Of a stretch of 64,000 nucleotides of DNA, positions 1 through 12,726 are shown one piece after another. The notes beneath the pieces are model-generated. The model had not been told where the DNA came from, made no database searches, and worked only from the letters and a program-made list of their open reading frames with translations. Both the position numbers and the translations under genes were made by a program. Each line of letters begins with the position of its first letter. Position 1 is the stretch's first letter. Where the stretch lies: NCBI GenBank assembly GCA_037952775.1, contig JBANAY010000003.1, positions 1,116,001 to 1,180,000 on the forward strand. The letters run 5' to 3'. This DNA is from Clonostachys chloroleuca (Eukaryota > Ascomycota > Sordariomycetes > Hypocreales > Bionectriaceae).

Positions 1-1048
1 GCGCTGTCCAGTCTCCTAGAAAGACAGCATCTAACATTTCGAAAACCTCTCCACCGACGCTGCCACGAACCACGCCTAGAATCTCTGAAATGAGAATTTT
101 AGGTGCATATAACGAGTATTTCTGTCCAAATTAGGGAACGCTGTTTCCGTTCTTCTTAAAATGAGGATTGCTTTTCAAACCGGCCGATGACTTCTCGATC
201 ATACATCTGTCGACGGTGGTAGGAGATATCTCGAGACCCTGCGACGCCCATTACGTCACTGAAGTTGAAATGCACTATGAGCAAATTACCCTTCACTCAT
301 CAATAAGAATAACTACCGAACCCTCATTCTACAAAGGAGAAAGAGAATTCTTTGTGCTAGTTCGGAAGTAATGACGAGCTATCTGGATTATGACAGGACT
401 TGCCACGCGGACTTTGAAATAGAGCGGCTGGAGAATCTTGGTTGCTTGCCAGGAACACTACCAAAGATTGGCATCGAATGAATACTTGACCTCTCCAGCG
501 GAGATTGAAAACCCGATTTTTCTTCGAGCAACATCTTCTGTTGGGGGTTTTGTTTACTCTATGTGGCACTGAATGCCTAAGATCGTCAGAGGCATCATTG
601 ATTCTATGCTCAGGGACCTTTTCGCCTTGATGAGCGATTTTATTATCAACCTTCTGTGGATTGTTTCTTCAAACCAAGTCGTTGAAGGTTTATCCAAACT
701 ACTATTTTGATCTGATGCACACAAAGCAGACGTGTGCTCCGGGTGATCGGAATTGATCTCTTTGGAAGTAGGAATGAAGTCTTCGACAATGTATGACAGG
801 TATTTCCCGCCTACTTATGATTGAAATGACATAATCAGCGCATCTGGGGAAGACGCATTAAACTGGGCTTCCATCAGGGCGGGCGATGAGATCATCGCCG
901 AGTTGCGTCATGATTCTCCGCCACCTCAAAGCTCCAATTGCGTCCCACCAGGCCGGAAATGCGGGGCTATAAGTATGAATAATCTCAAGTATACGCAGCA
1001 GAGAGATGCAAAACCACTACGTCAGACCAGTTCGTGTATCTCCTAAGG
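1..1048. other. Gene-free left flank
   Basis: I see no convincing coding region here. Short open frames exist on both strands but show no recognisable domain and no intron-exon structure. The right part serves as the promoter of the MobA-like gene. Confidence 0.5.
968..973 (+). promoter_or_regulatory. Probable TATA box of the MobA-like gene
   Basis: TATAAG lies about 190 nt upstream of the chosen ATG at 1161. The leader between them probably contains an intron at 1049-1111 (donor gtaagt, acceptor ctatag, branch-like actgaaac). No upstream ATG is in frame with the protein across that intron, so I treat the intron as 5' UTR. Confidence 0.4.
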
Positions 1049-1160
1049 GTAAGTTGATGGCATCATGACCATCGCCAGTTGCTAAATTACTGAAACATTG
1101 AGTGTCTATAGGAAAAGGAAGGCGGTTGAACCAGCAATTAACAAGCCCATCACTATCGCC

Positions 1161-1853
1161 ATGTCGTCTTCACCAGAACCGCCGTTCCTACCATTAATCC
1201 TTGCAGGCGGCAGAGCGACAAGAATGGGATGTCCCAAGCATCTCCTGTCCACGCCGAACGGAAAACATCTGTACGAAAACCAAATCGAGGTTATCCGCGA
1301 GGCGTTCCCTGGCATAACCGAAATCTACGTCTCCCTCGCCCAAGACTCTCAATTGGACGACCTCCTGCAGATGGCCTGCTCCGAAAACGGCTGTCTTCTG
1401 GAAGGGAACCCTCGCGTCCGACTGAAAGTCATCTTCGACGAAGAGCGCAACCTGTCAAACGAATCTGCAGGTCCCGCCTCTGGAATATTGGCAGCTGCCA
1501 ACCTGCGTCCCAACACCACGTGGCTTGTCGTTGCGTGTGATTTCCCATTCCTTACAGCAGACGCCCTGAGGCAGCTGGTCTCACACTACGAGCAGCCTGT
1601 TACCTGTTTCCGTAACCTTAAAGGGTACTGCGAGCCGCTGCTGGGACTCTGGAGTCCACAGGCTCTGGAATATTTGGCAGACAACCACAAAAAAGGAGTT
1701 CTCAGCCCGAGCAGGGTGGTGGACAAGCTGGGAGGACCGATGTTATTGCCCACGCGGGATCCGCAGTGGACGCTATTTAATGTGAATTCAAGGGCAGATT
1801 GGACGGCAACTATGAAAGCTTTTAGTTTTGGCCAAGACAATAGTTCAATTTAG
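1161..1853 (+). CDS. MobA-like NTP transferase (molybdenum cofactor guanylyltransferase-like)
   Basis: A 230-residue single-exon protein with the nucleotidyltransferase fold of the MobA family. The nucleotide-binding signature LAGGRATRMGCPKHLL is at residues 14-29, and the metal-binding aspartate lies in VVACDFPFL (D127). Bacterial MobA transfers GMP to molybdopterin; free-standing fungal homologues exist but their substrate is not established, so the exact reaction is inference. The start was set at ATG 1161 because the frame upstream lacks ATG and runs into a likely 5' UTR intron. No molybdoenzyme or other cofactor gene is nearby. It is the last intact gene but one before the decayed transposon block. 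The family call is firm, the substrate open. Confidence 0.85.
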   Translation: MSSSPEPPFLPLILAGGRATRMGCPKHLLSTPNGKHLYENQIEVIREAFPGITEIYVSLAQDSQLDDLLQMACSENGCLLEGNPRVRLKVIFDEERNLSNESAGPASGILAAANLRPNTTWLVVACDFPFLTADALRQLVSHYEQPVTCFRNLKGYCEPLLGLWSPQALEYLADNHKKGVLSPSRVVDKLGGPMLLPTRDPQWTLFNVNSRADWTATMKAFSFGQDNSSI

Positions 1854-2397
1854 GTGATTCATTGAGCAAGACTTCTCACCACCCTCCAGGCACATCAAAG
1901 ATCAAAACATTATTTGTTCGTGAGATGTTTTTGTGCAGTAGTCGCATCAATCGCTCTTCATTGGGGGATAAACAACGGAACCCCGGGAATGTTTCTTATT
2001 ACTGTACTTTGTCTTCTGTACGAAGATTGTATATGGGAGGCTTTGCAAAGCATCTTGATTGGGATGTGGGACACATCAAGGAGACAGCGAGTGAGGAACG
2101 AGGCACTTTACCCGTCACGTTCTAGTAAGTCGGCGGCTTGTCCAGCCGATTCCGCATTTCTTGTACAGGAAAGTTCATTATTACGAAGATCAATAAATGG
2201 TAGATTAGCTGATTCTCATTGGGAATTGCAAAGTAGCCAAGGAAATTGCGTGCTTGTGGGGTTATTGCGACTTTGCTCTGAGTATCACGCAAAGCCTAAG
2301 AGACACAGCCCATGAGAAAATCAGTATAAGTTGAATATATCAATACCTGTAATTTTAAATAAAATTTGTTTCCATTATATTATTCATTATATTCACA
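1854..2397. other. Intergenic, no gene seen
   Basis: Open frames in this stretch look random in composition and have no domain. The last part is AT-rich and serves as the leader of the GFA-domain gene. Confidence 0.5.
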
Positions 2398-2916
2398 ATG
2401 GGGTCATCGCCTTCTGATAATAAACCATATTACTCCGGCCGTTGCGCGTGCGGGACAATTCGTTACTCCCTTGATATACGGCCAATCCGCATACATGCCT
2501 GTCATTGCCATTATTGCCAGCGAGAGACCGGCTCAGCTTTTGCCCTGAACGCCATCTATGAAGCCCAAGCAGTGCGACTTACCACATCGACAAATCCAGA
2601 CTATGTGAAAACCCCAACGCAATCTGGTAAAGGACAGACAATTGCACGCTGTCCGAATTGTCGCGTGGCAGTTTGGAGCAGTTATGGCGCACATGCCGGG
2701 GAAAGCCTAAGGATAATCAGAGTTGGCACATTGGACGACCCGGTAGGATGGAATTTCGTACCTGATATGCACATCTACACTGCGGACAAGCAACCTTGGG
2801 TTACTCTAGACCCAAGTGTGCCTTCTGTCAACGGATTCTATGAATTCAAGGACTACTGGCCTAACGACAAGTTAGAAAGACTAGCTAAGGCCCTGAAAGG
2901 CCATCCTAGCGCGTGA
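2398..2916 (+). CDS. GFA / CENP-V (DUF636) domain protein
   Basis: A 172-residue single-exon protein of the glutathione-dependent formaldehyde-activating (GFA) fold, close to the usual family size. The zinc ligands are visible in order: C16 and C18 in GRCACGTIRY, C35, C37 and C40 in ACHCHYCQRETGSAF, and C85 and C88 in RCPNCRVAVWSSYG. Family members bind one or two zinc ions; the founding enzyme adds formaldehyde to glutathione, but most fungal copies are uncharacterised, so a detoxifying role is only inferred. Start ATG 2398 gives an N-terminus of normal length. The gene lies about 300 bp left of the RIP-decayed block and shows no stop codon or lost ligand, so decay seems not to have spread into it. 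Confidence 0.88.
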   Translation: MGSSPSDNKPYYSGRCACGTIRYSLDIRPIRIHACHCHYCQRETGSAFALNAIYEAQAVRLTTSTNPDYVKTPTQSGKGQTIARCPNCRVAVWSSYGAHAGESLRIIRVGTLDDPVGWNFVPDMHIYTADKQPWVTLDPSVPSVNGFYEFKDYWPNDKLERLAKALKGHPSA

Positions 2917-3232
2917 TGACCAGGACGCAGTTTGGATTCGAGCCGGACTGGCCTTGAATGATACCGTGCTCGCCGGGGATATATCAGACAAGGCGGGATC
3001 CTAGGAAAAGATCCTTAGTGGGAAAGAACGAATATTTCTATTGGGAAAGAATTTACTAGCGAATAGAGTCGAAGTAAGTTGAGTAATGCGTTTCTTTCCA
3101 GGAGCAGTTTGATTGTGCTGTACCTAAAATCAGCTGAAGACCACAGTGGCACCGTGTTGGCAGAGTTTAGAAGTTGGTTATATCTTTTCCTGTTTGGAGT
3201 AAGGGTAAGATAAACCTAATTTTGCTGTAATA
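2917..3232. other. Transition from genic DNA into the AT-rich block
   Basis: Normal base composition up to about 3190, then abruptly AT-rich. No gene seen. Confidence 0.5.
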
Positions 3233-3680
3233 TATAACAGTTATTTAACTTATACTAGATAAGATCTAGGGTAGATCAGGGTTAAATTAACCAGATATTA
3301 TTCTAAGTAGTATAATCAGATTATTATAGGCTATATAATATAAGTTACTATTAATATATAAGTACTAAGAAGCTAGTTTTAATAAAGATATAGATAATTA
3401 TATTAATAACTATCTAAAGAAATATTCTATCTAATAAATTAAGTATATATATATATTATATAGCTTATATAGACTTATTAGTAATCTAAAGTAAATCTAA
3501 TTAAAAATTATAAAGATTTACTAGTAATCTAGAGTAATTCTTTAATTATTAATAGAAAAAAAAATAAAAAATACTATATAATACTAATAGTATTACTTTA
3601 TCTATAATATATTACTCTCTCTTTATTAGTTTTATTCTAAAACTAAGTTTTATAGTTTAATATTTAATAAATAGTTTAAT
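3233..3680 (-). repeat. Gypsy LTR (about 377 bp) with a stub of internal sequence
   Basis: The LTR starts tataacagttattt and ends ctataata at about 3609, like the LTRs of the two full elements further right. Roughly 70 bp of internal sequence follow, including the polypurine tract on the minus strand (attactctctct on the plus strand), before similarity stops and pogo-like sequence begins. It is a 3' remnant of a third insertion, more strongly decayed than the other copies. Confidence 0.75.
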
Positions 3681-4193
3681 TAATTATTAATTATTTTCTA
3701 TAATATAATCTACTAGTATATATTCTAAACCAGTATATATTCTACTTTCTATAAAATTTTAACTTTCTATTTTTTAATTCTTTTTATTTAATAAAAAACT
3801 ATATAAATATAGAATAAAGAGTCTTAAATAACTCTTATACTCTAGGCTTTATAAAGAAACTCTAAATTAAGTATTTAAAAGACTATAAAACTTTATAATA
3901 TTAGCTATACTATCTTAATTTTTTAAAAATATAGCTAAACTGCTTAAGAGGATTTTTAGTATAATAATCAGAATCTTACTAATCTAGAGGAGTAGGTTAT
4001 TATTAAAAAGGTTTTTAATCTAGATTCTTAAGTATTTTTATTATATTTTATTAAAATAGAAAATATAGCTAATCTCTTACTATATAATTATAATATAGAG
4101 TATATTAGTATTAATTAAGCTTCTTACTTTATTAAGTACTAACTACTATTTAAAATAATTCTATTTTATAAATATAACTATTAGAGAGCTTTA

Positions 4194-4569
4194 TATGACG
4201 GTTGGATGACTTACACTGGACGGGGGTCTAGGGTAGGTCAGGGTTGAACTAATCAGGGTATTATTCTGAGTAGCACGATCAGGTTGTCTTAGGCTATATA
4301 ATACGAGTTACTGTTAATATACGAGTATTATAGAGCTAGTAATAATAGATATATAGATAATATTATTAATAATTATCTGAAGAAGTATTCTATCTAGTGA
4401 AATAAATATATATATATACTAGGGGCTTATAATAGCTTACTAGTAATCTAAGGTGAGTTTAGCTGAGGATTATTCAGACTTACTAATAATCCGGAGTAAT
4501 CTATCTCTTATTAGTAAGAAAAGTAGGGTATATTATATAATATAGTAGGTATATACTTTATTTATAATA
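4194..4569 (-). repeat. 3' LTR of gypsy copy 1
   Basis: 376 bp, begins tatgacggttgg and ends ttataata. The original termini were probably TG...CA, changed by C-to-T and G-to-A mutation. Confidence 0.9.
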
Positions 4570-7500
4570 TATTACTCCCTCCCTATTAGTTTTATTCTTA
4601 AGACTAGTTTTTATAGCTAATACTTAGTATATAATTTCTTTATTCTTAATTATTCTATATATTGCTAATTATATTATAATCTTTATCTAAGAAATTATAG
4701 TAGTATAAGTATTTTATATCCCTAATTAAAGAGATAAGTATTAAAACTATATCTTACTTAAATTATTTTAAGTATAAGAAGATATATTATATAATTAAAG
4801 CTTTTTTTCACTATAGAGAGTATATAAAGCTAAATTAATTTTATAATAGTATTAAGGTAGTATCTTAGTATATATATTTTTATTCCTTATATTTCTAATT
4901 CCTACTAATTTATATATAATAAAATATTTAGTTACTGAAGAGTAGTATTTAGAGAATAAATTAGCTTTATCTGAGCTAGCTCTCCAGGAGGCTTTAGTAA
5001 AGGTTTCTTATCTTTATTATTAGTATTAAGTAGCTCGGAAGAAATCCTAGTATTTATTTTATTATAAAGTATATAATTTGGATAAATAGGATAGTATTTA
5101 TACTTAGGAGGAGGTGATTTTAAAGGAGCAGTAGGCTGTTAGTATAGTATAGTCCCTTAGTACTATAGGGATTATTAATTAGACTTTAATCCTTTCTAAT
5201 TTTTCTAATCCTTCTTTCTTTCCTAATATTATTAATAGAACTATTAAATAAACTTCTAGTAGTTCTTTAGATATTTAGTAAGTTTCTATATATTATTATT
5301 ATTAGTATACTCTTTCTATTTAATAAGGTAGAATATTTATCTGTTTTTAACTTCCTTTTTTAGTATTTTTTCTAGTTTATATTTTTCTTTATAGATCTTA
5401 ATCGGATAGTCTTAATCTAGAGTATTTTCTAGTACTTTTTTAAGTAATAAGATATAAAAAACTAGGTAGATATATATTATATTCAGTAGTAATAGTTTAT
5501 AGTTAGTATCTGATTTTTTATTCTTAATTTTAAATAGTCTAAGTTTTTTATAGTCTAATTTATTACTTAGTTATATTATTATAATATTTTTATAAAGTAG
5601 GTAGACTTTATCTCCCTCCTTTAAAATTAGTCCCTTTAATCTTATTTTATTATAGTATTTCTTTATTCTTTCTTAGATAAATTCTAATTCTGTTTTTATT
5701 TCTATATATAATAAGTATAATATTTCTTTTATAAGTATAATAGTAGGTATATCCAGTCTATTAAGTATTTATTAGTTCTGGAATTCCAGTTTATAGCTAT
5801 AGTTTATATATATAGGTATAAGCTAGGTAAATTCTTATACTGAACTATTATATATAATCTGAGCTATAAGCAATAGTTATACCTAATTATCTTATTTATA
5901 ATTAATATATACTTATAAGTATTATTCTAATATTTAGTTTAGATATTCTGTTTATTTATTACTCTAGGGGTAGTAAGCTATTAAAAGCTTATACTTAGTA
6001 TCTATTTATACTATAAGTAATTATTAAAATTTAGAGGTAAAGGTTATTCCTCTATCTAAGATTATTTCTTTAGATAATCTATAGTAACTAACTATATATT
6101 ATAGGAATTAATATATAAGGTCTTCTATAGAACTTATTTCTTTATATAGAATAAAATATCTATACTTTATAAATCTATTAATAATAATTAAGATACTATT
6201 ATACTATACTCCTATTATAGGTTCTATTAATAATAATAGCTTAATAATATAGTTAAAGGATATTAATTACTATAGTTATTCTGATACTAAAACTAGTTTA
6301 AGTTCTCTATATAGTTTATATCTTACAGATTTAATTTATATATAAGTATTATATTCTAAAACTATAGTTTATATATCTTTTTATAGACCCAGGTAATTAT
6401 AATATTATCTTATCTAGTTAAATATTTTCTTAATTCCTTAATATCCTAAGAGTAAGTACTTATAAATTTCTTTAATAAGTACTATTCTTATATCTTACTA
6501 TAGTATCTTTATATCTGGAATAGTATCTATCTGGACTTTAGTATATACTATTTCCCTTAGTATAGTACCTAAGGTTTTCTATATTAAGTATTCTTTATTA
6601 TTTATAGTAAATAGTTATCTATTAGTTTTCAGGATTATTTATTTATACTTAGGTTTCTAGCTAAGAGTATTAGCTTATCTATTCTCTGATCCTTTTTAAT
6701 ATATAATTTTATAGTTAAATTTAGATAAGTATTCAGTATAGTATATTTATTATCTATTAAGTTATTAAGTTATAGTAAAGTACTAAATATTCTTATAGTC
6801 TGTATATATTTTAACTTTATATTATATTCCTAAGTAGTAGTATTTAAATTCTTTGAATATATATATAATAGCTATAAATTCCTTATTATAGATAGAGTAG
6901 TTAAGTTCTATACTATATAGTTTTTTTAAGTAGAATACTACAGGGTATAGTCTACCTTTATTATCTCTTTAGCTAATTTATATACTAATTATAAAGTCTA
7001 AAGTATTAGTTTTAAGTTCTACTTCCTTATTTAGATTAAATATCTATAGTACAGGTTTATTAGTTATATAGAGTTTAATATTAGTAAATACTTATTAATA
7101 TTTTAAGTTCTATTAAAACTCTTTATCCTTTTTAATTAGATTATATAATAGTATAGTAATCTTTCTATAGTTTTTTATAAATTATTAATAGTAATTAGTA
7201 AATCCGAGGAAGGCTTATACTTCTTTAATATTTATTAGTTCCTCCTATTTAGAAACTATAATAATTTTACTTTTTTCTATTTATATTTTATTAAGCTAAA
7301 TAGTATATTCTAGGAAATTAACTTTCTTAATATAAAACTAACTTTTCTTAGGTTCTACTAGGAGATTTATATTTTCTAGTTTCTTTAGGACCTTATATAT
7401 ATATTCCTTATATATATTTAGATTATCTAAGAATATTAAAATATTATTAAGATATATAACTATAAAGATATTAAGATACTTCTAAAGTACTTAATTAATT

Positions 7501-10500
7501 ATTTATTAGAATATTATAGGTATATTTATTAGTCTGAAAGGTATAATAAGATACTTATATAAGCTGAACTTTATTCTAAATACTATTTTCTATTTATTTC
7601 CTTCTTTAATTTATATTAAGTTATAAGCTCCCTTTAGATCTAGTATAGTAAACTACTATTTACCCTGTAATTAGTCTTTAAGTTCTATAATTAGTAGTAA
7701 GGGTATCCTATCTTTATATATAATCTTATTTAGTTAGTAATAGTTAATAACTAAATAAAGTTTACTATTCTTTTTAGGTATAAATATTATAGGATATTCT
7801 GTAGATAAAGTTAATAACTATATATAGCTTTTTACTAATATATTATTAATATATTTATAGAGTATTTATAACTAAGGTTCTATAAGATTATAAAGTTTAT
7901 AAAAGGCTAGCTCTTCTCTATTAATAATAGAGATTTTATAATCCTATTAGCTATATTATAGTAATCTAGTTTCTAAGATTTCTTTAAATAGCTTATTATA
8001 TTTCTAATATTCCTTTAGGATATAATCCAGTCTTTCTTTTTTAAGGTATTTCTCTTTATCTTTTTATAGTTATTTCTTTCTTACTTATTTATACTATAAA
8101 TTAAACTTAATATTATAATTATATTTTTATTAATTTATTATATATATCTAATTAATAAAATCTATTTCTAGAGATTATTCTAATTTTTATATCTAGCCTA
8201 AGATTTATTTTATTTATTATAATTCTTAGTAGGATAGATTCTTTAGTATACTAGGTTATAGTACTATTAAGACTATAACTACTATATCTACTTATTATTA
8301 TAAGTTATTATTTTAGTTTTTTATAATAGTACTTTTAGTTATTAAGGAATTATTATATTCTTCTAATATCTAATAAAATTTTAATTTCTATTAATCCTAA
8401 TATAGGTTTATAAAAGTATCCCTCTACTCTATATAGCTAGTAAACCAGTCTATTAGTAAGTTTATATCTTATAACTATAGTAATCCTAATATAATATTAT
8501 AGGAATTTAATAGAACTAGGTTATATATAATATTAAATTCTTTCCTTTAAATTTTAGTTATAAAGTAATTAGTCTCAGAGTTAATAATTCTATTATTATA
8601 CTTAAATAATATTCTATCTGGAGTTATAATATTATAGAACTTTTTCTTTATCCTTTATAGTAAGCAGAATTAGTTAATTACTATTAGTAAAATATAATTA
8701 TATAATACTCTATAGTCTATCTATACTATAAGCTAGTATTCCTTAATCTTAATATCTATAATAATATTAATTAAATTTCCTCCCTTAATAGCTCCTAGAG
8801 TTTTCTAATTTAATATTATTTTACTATACTATAGCTCTATTATAGATAGTTTATATTATTTTTTACCTAGTTAACTTATTATTTAAGCTATTCTTATTCT
8901 TCTTTATTCTTAGGTACCTATCTTAGGATATCTATAAGGGTTCTTAGCTTATTTATATAACTAGGGATAAATTATTTATATTTTCTTTTCTAATTATTTA
9001 GTTTATTAATAATTATAGGTATTCTATTATTAGAATAAGCTTTATTCTATTCTTTTTTATTAGTAGAAGTAATTTCTTATTCCTCTGTATTACTACTTTC
9101 TCTACTATTTATTAGAGATAGTATACCTTATTTACAGTATTATCTTATTTCTTCTTCCTACTATTAGTACTATTAAAGGTATAATTTAGCAGGGTTTATA
9201 TTATTATTATTATACTTAGCTAATTCTAATACTATTATTTTAGTTTCCAGATAGTTCCTATACTTCTAATTATAATATTATTTAATTTAACTATTATATT
9301 TAGCTATTACTTAATTTTTAAGGTCCTTATTTTTATATTATAGTTTGATCTTAGCTTTCTTATAAACCTTATATCTTAGCTCCAGGTATAATTCAGCTAG
9401 TAGTTCGCTATAGGTATATTCTTTAGGGTATTCTTCTAGATCTTCCTTAAAGATAGTATATTATTTTATACTATATTATTAGTATATAAATTATTATATT
9501 TATTCTGTAGTATACTTATTAGGTATCCTTCTATTAGGATATAGAAAGAAATTATTCTTTACCTTTTCCTTCTAGTACTTCAGGTAATAGTTATTATAGT
9601 AAGTTATCTAGGATTCTAAAGAGTAGTTATATATCTATATAGTTTCTATATAGGTCAGTATTTTATATATACTATTACTATATTATAGGGTACTAATAGT
9701 ATTATTTCTAAAAATAACTAATTCTTCTAATATATCTAGATACTATTTTTATATCTTCTTTTAATAATATATATAGAGTTTATTATATTTAGCTTTAATT
9801 TCTATCTTTATCTACTAGTATTATTCTTTTTCTATAGAATTTTATAGAATAACTCTATTAATATAATAGAATATATACTTATATTTAGTAGGTAGTTTAA
9901 ATCCTAGGACTTATTCCCTTTATTTAAGCTTTTCTTTAAGCCTTTAAAAGATCTATTAGATTTCTTCTTATTATTTCCTAGTTATACTAAGTTCTATATA
10001 TTCCTCAGGTTCTAGTACTTCTCTGAAGATAGATATACTTTTTAAGGAAAATTTAGGAATTATAATATTTATAGAGGTTCCTTCCTAATTAATCTTATAT
10101 ATTATTCCTAAAACCTTAGTATTAGTTTTCCTAATTACTCTTAATTATTTCTTTCTATCCTTAGTAGGTTTCTAATCTTTCTTCTTATCTTTTTTAGATT
10201 CTAGATATTAGAGTAAAATATATCTAACCTTATTATAATTATAGTATTTATATTTCTCTATAGCTCCTAGCTCTATAGGTCCTATATATATCCTAGAGAC
10301 TATAGTATACTATTATTATAGTTTCCTAGTATTAGTAAAATAGGTTATTTACTATTTATAAGTTTACTATTAGTACTATTAGTTATTAATTCTTATAACT
10401 ATAATTATATACTTATAAATACTTACTAGTCTATCTTCCTTATAGAGTTTATTCTGAACTTCTCTTTTAAGTTAGTTAAAGTAGTAAAATATAATATATT

Positions 10501-11262
10501 CCTTATCCTATCCAGTCTTAGCTAGTAGCTAGAAGTAGTAAGTACTAAAGGTTAAATATAATCCTTTCTAAGTAAGTATATTAATTTTATATTCTGCTTT
10601 ATACTTTTTATCTTAAATACTAAAGGTTTATTTAAGAACTTCTATAAAGTAATTAAAACTTATTATAATATTAATAGTTTATTAGCTTCTTTATCTACTA
10701 AGGTATTTCTTTATAATAAGTTTAAACTAATTAAGTATAACTCTTTTAAGTTATAAGTAGGTATATATAACTTTCCTTTTACTAGTATTAAGTATAATAG
10801 GGAAGTAATTAAAGTATATTTAGAGTTAAGTTATAAATCCCTAGAGTTTATTTTAGATTCTATTAAATATCTTAGGTAGTAGTAGCTTAAGTAGTTATTC
10901 TAACTCCTATCCTTAAATAGTAATTACAGTCTGAGTATAGATATTAGTATTTATAGTAGCTTACTATACTATAAGGGTTATTATATTAGCTAATTCCTAA
11001 TAAGTATCTATAAGATATATATTAAGCTAGTTAACTTAGTCTTATAAGAGCTGGATTTCTTTAGTATAGTTATTATTATCCTTACTACTATTATTACTAT
11101 CTTTATCTATAGTATTATCTTTAATAGTTAGAGCAGGTAGATTATTATTAGTAGCAGGAGTATACTATTACTGAGCTTAGGGTACTATAGTAGCTATAAT
11201 ATCTTCTTTATTATTATATAGTAATTAAGATAAGGTAATTAGCTGAATAAGAGTTATTAATA

Positions 11263-11638
11263 TATAATAGTTAGATAACTTATACTAGATAGGGGTCTAG
11301 AGTAGATTAGGGTTAAACTAATTAGAGTATTATTCTAAGTAGTATAATTAGGTTATCTTAGGCTGTATAATATAAATTACTATTAATATATAAGTATTAT
11401 AGAGCTAGTAATAATAGATATATAGATAATATTATTAATAACTATCTGAAGGAGTATTCTATCTAGTAAAATAAATATATATATATACTAGGGGCTTATA
11501 ATAGCTTACTAGTAATCTAAGGTAAGTTTAGCTAAGGATTATTCAGACTTACTAATAATCCGGAGTAATCTATCTCTTATTAGTAAGAAAAGTAGGGTAT
11601 ACTATATAATACAGTAGGTATATGCTTTATTTATAATA
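11263..11638 (-). repeat. 5' LTR of gypsy copy 1
   Basis: 376 bp, begins tataatagttag and ends ttataata, matching the left LTR in length and sequence. Confidence 0.9.
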
Positions 11639-11956
11639 CTTTATATAAAAATTCTAAAATTATTTAATTATAATTTAATTTTATATAGAATATAGTAGTT
11701 AAATATAGTATTCTTAATAAGAATATTTATAACTTTAATAAGACTAGCTTTTTAATAAGTTAGATTAATATTTATATTATAATTATATATTCTAATTAAA
11801 TAGTAAGATCTAAATTAGTATAATTTAATAACTAGAAATAGATTTTTTTAATCTAGATAATTAATATAACTAGTTAGATAATTTTACTATTTCTAATAAT
11901 AAAAAATTAATATTATTTTTTATTCTAGATCTAAGAATTTAATTTATTATTTAACT

Positions 11957-12135
11957 TGTTGGAAGGACTTCCTTAGCATATGCTGTTGGATAGGTTCTGT
12001 TGTATTCTGTATATGTTCTTCTCTAGCTAGCTAGCTGGCCTACGGGCCCGTGGCCCGGGGTTAAATAGAGGCTGGAGCGGTCACGTGGTTAGGCCACGTG
12101 ATCGCAAGAGCCCTGACTAACTAGCTATCCCGACA
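11957..12135 (+). repeat. Solo LTR-like insertion, 179 bp, not RIP-decayed
   Basis: Begins TGTTGGAAGG, ends CCGACA, and is flanked by a perfect 5-bp target duplication taact (11952-11956 and 12136-12140). Its base composition is normal (it contains ggcccgtggcccgggg), in sharp contrast to the AT-rich pogo sequence it interrupts. It holds an inverted pair of CACGTG boxes (TCACGTGG at 12081-12088 and CCACGTGA at 12094-12101). Confidence 0.85.
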
Positions 12136-12536
12136 TAACTAGAGAATTTCTATTAGTAAAAATAATTAGATTTTAAATAAAATTACTATAGATTAGATTA
12201 AGTATTTTAATAAAAATACTTAAATTAGAATTAAGAATAAATATTATTTTCTTATTCTTTTTATCTACTCTAGCTACTAGATATTAACTATTTTAATTTA
12301 TTAAAAAAAAATATAACTAGTAAATTAAGTATTTAATAAAAACTTAGATTATTTATATTATAAAGAAAAACTTTTTCCTAATATTTATAGTAGTATTTAA
12401 TATTTTTTTTTATTAAAGAAAATATACTAAAAGTATTCTAAGAGACTAAATTTATTTCTCTAAATCTAGAAAGTATAATTTTAAAGTTAGATATATAAAT
12501 AAATATACTAATATTATTAGACTTATTCTCTAAACT

Positions 12537-12726
12537 TGTTAGAAGGCTTTTCCAAAGTATATGCTATAGAGTAGATAGGTTAAAAGTAAATTAATTGAGT
12601 TAATATCCTAGCTACAGAAGTGAACCGGTTATAAATATAGTTCTAAAGCGGTCCTGACTAAGCGAACCGCTCTGCTTCTGGCTTCCAGCCAGTAACTGCT
12701 AGTTAGTGGTATTTAGTATACTAATA
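12537..12726 (+). repeat. Second solo LTR-like insertion, about 190 bp
   Basis: Begins TGTTAGAAGGCTTT, clearly related to the start of the 179-bp insertion at 11957, and is flanked by the 5-bp duplication aaact (12532-12536 and 12727-12731). It keeps GC-rich stretches such as gcttctggcttccagcc but is more AT-rich at its ends, so it looks older or partly mutated. Confidence 0.75.

Larger units (their letters stand above)
4194..11638 (-). mobile_element. Full-length RIP-decayed Ty3/gypsy retrotransposon, copy 1 (7,445 bp)
   Basis: LTRs of 376 bp lie at 4194-4569 and 11263-11638. A perfect 5-bp target duplication cttta flanks the element (4189-4193 and 11639-11643). The minus strand carries pol: integrase with an H2C2 zinc region (about 6300-6500), RNase H (about 6880-6960, pattern FY.KKL..ELNYSIY.KE), reverse transcriptase with a decayed YLDD box (YLNNILIF, about 7420-7470) and a DLKGAYNL motif (about 7621-7645). 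A gag zinc-knuckle relic is near 10200-10262. The polypurine tract is ctccctccct (plus strand) beside the left LTR, which confirms the orientation. Stop codons saturate all frames. It sits inside the pogo transposon. Confidence 0.92.

Noticed and set aside
1914..2315. 133-codon open frame as a gene
   Set aside because: No domain, overlaps the 3' flank of the MobA-like gene, random composition.
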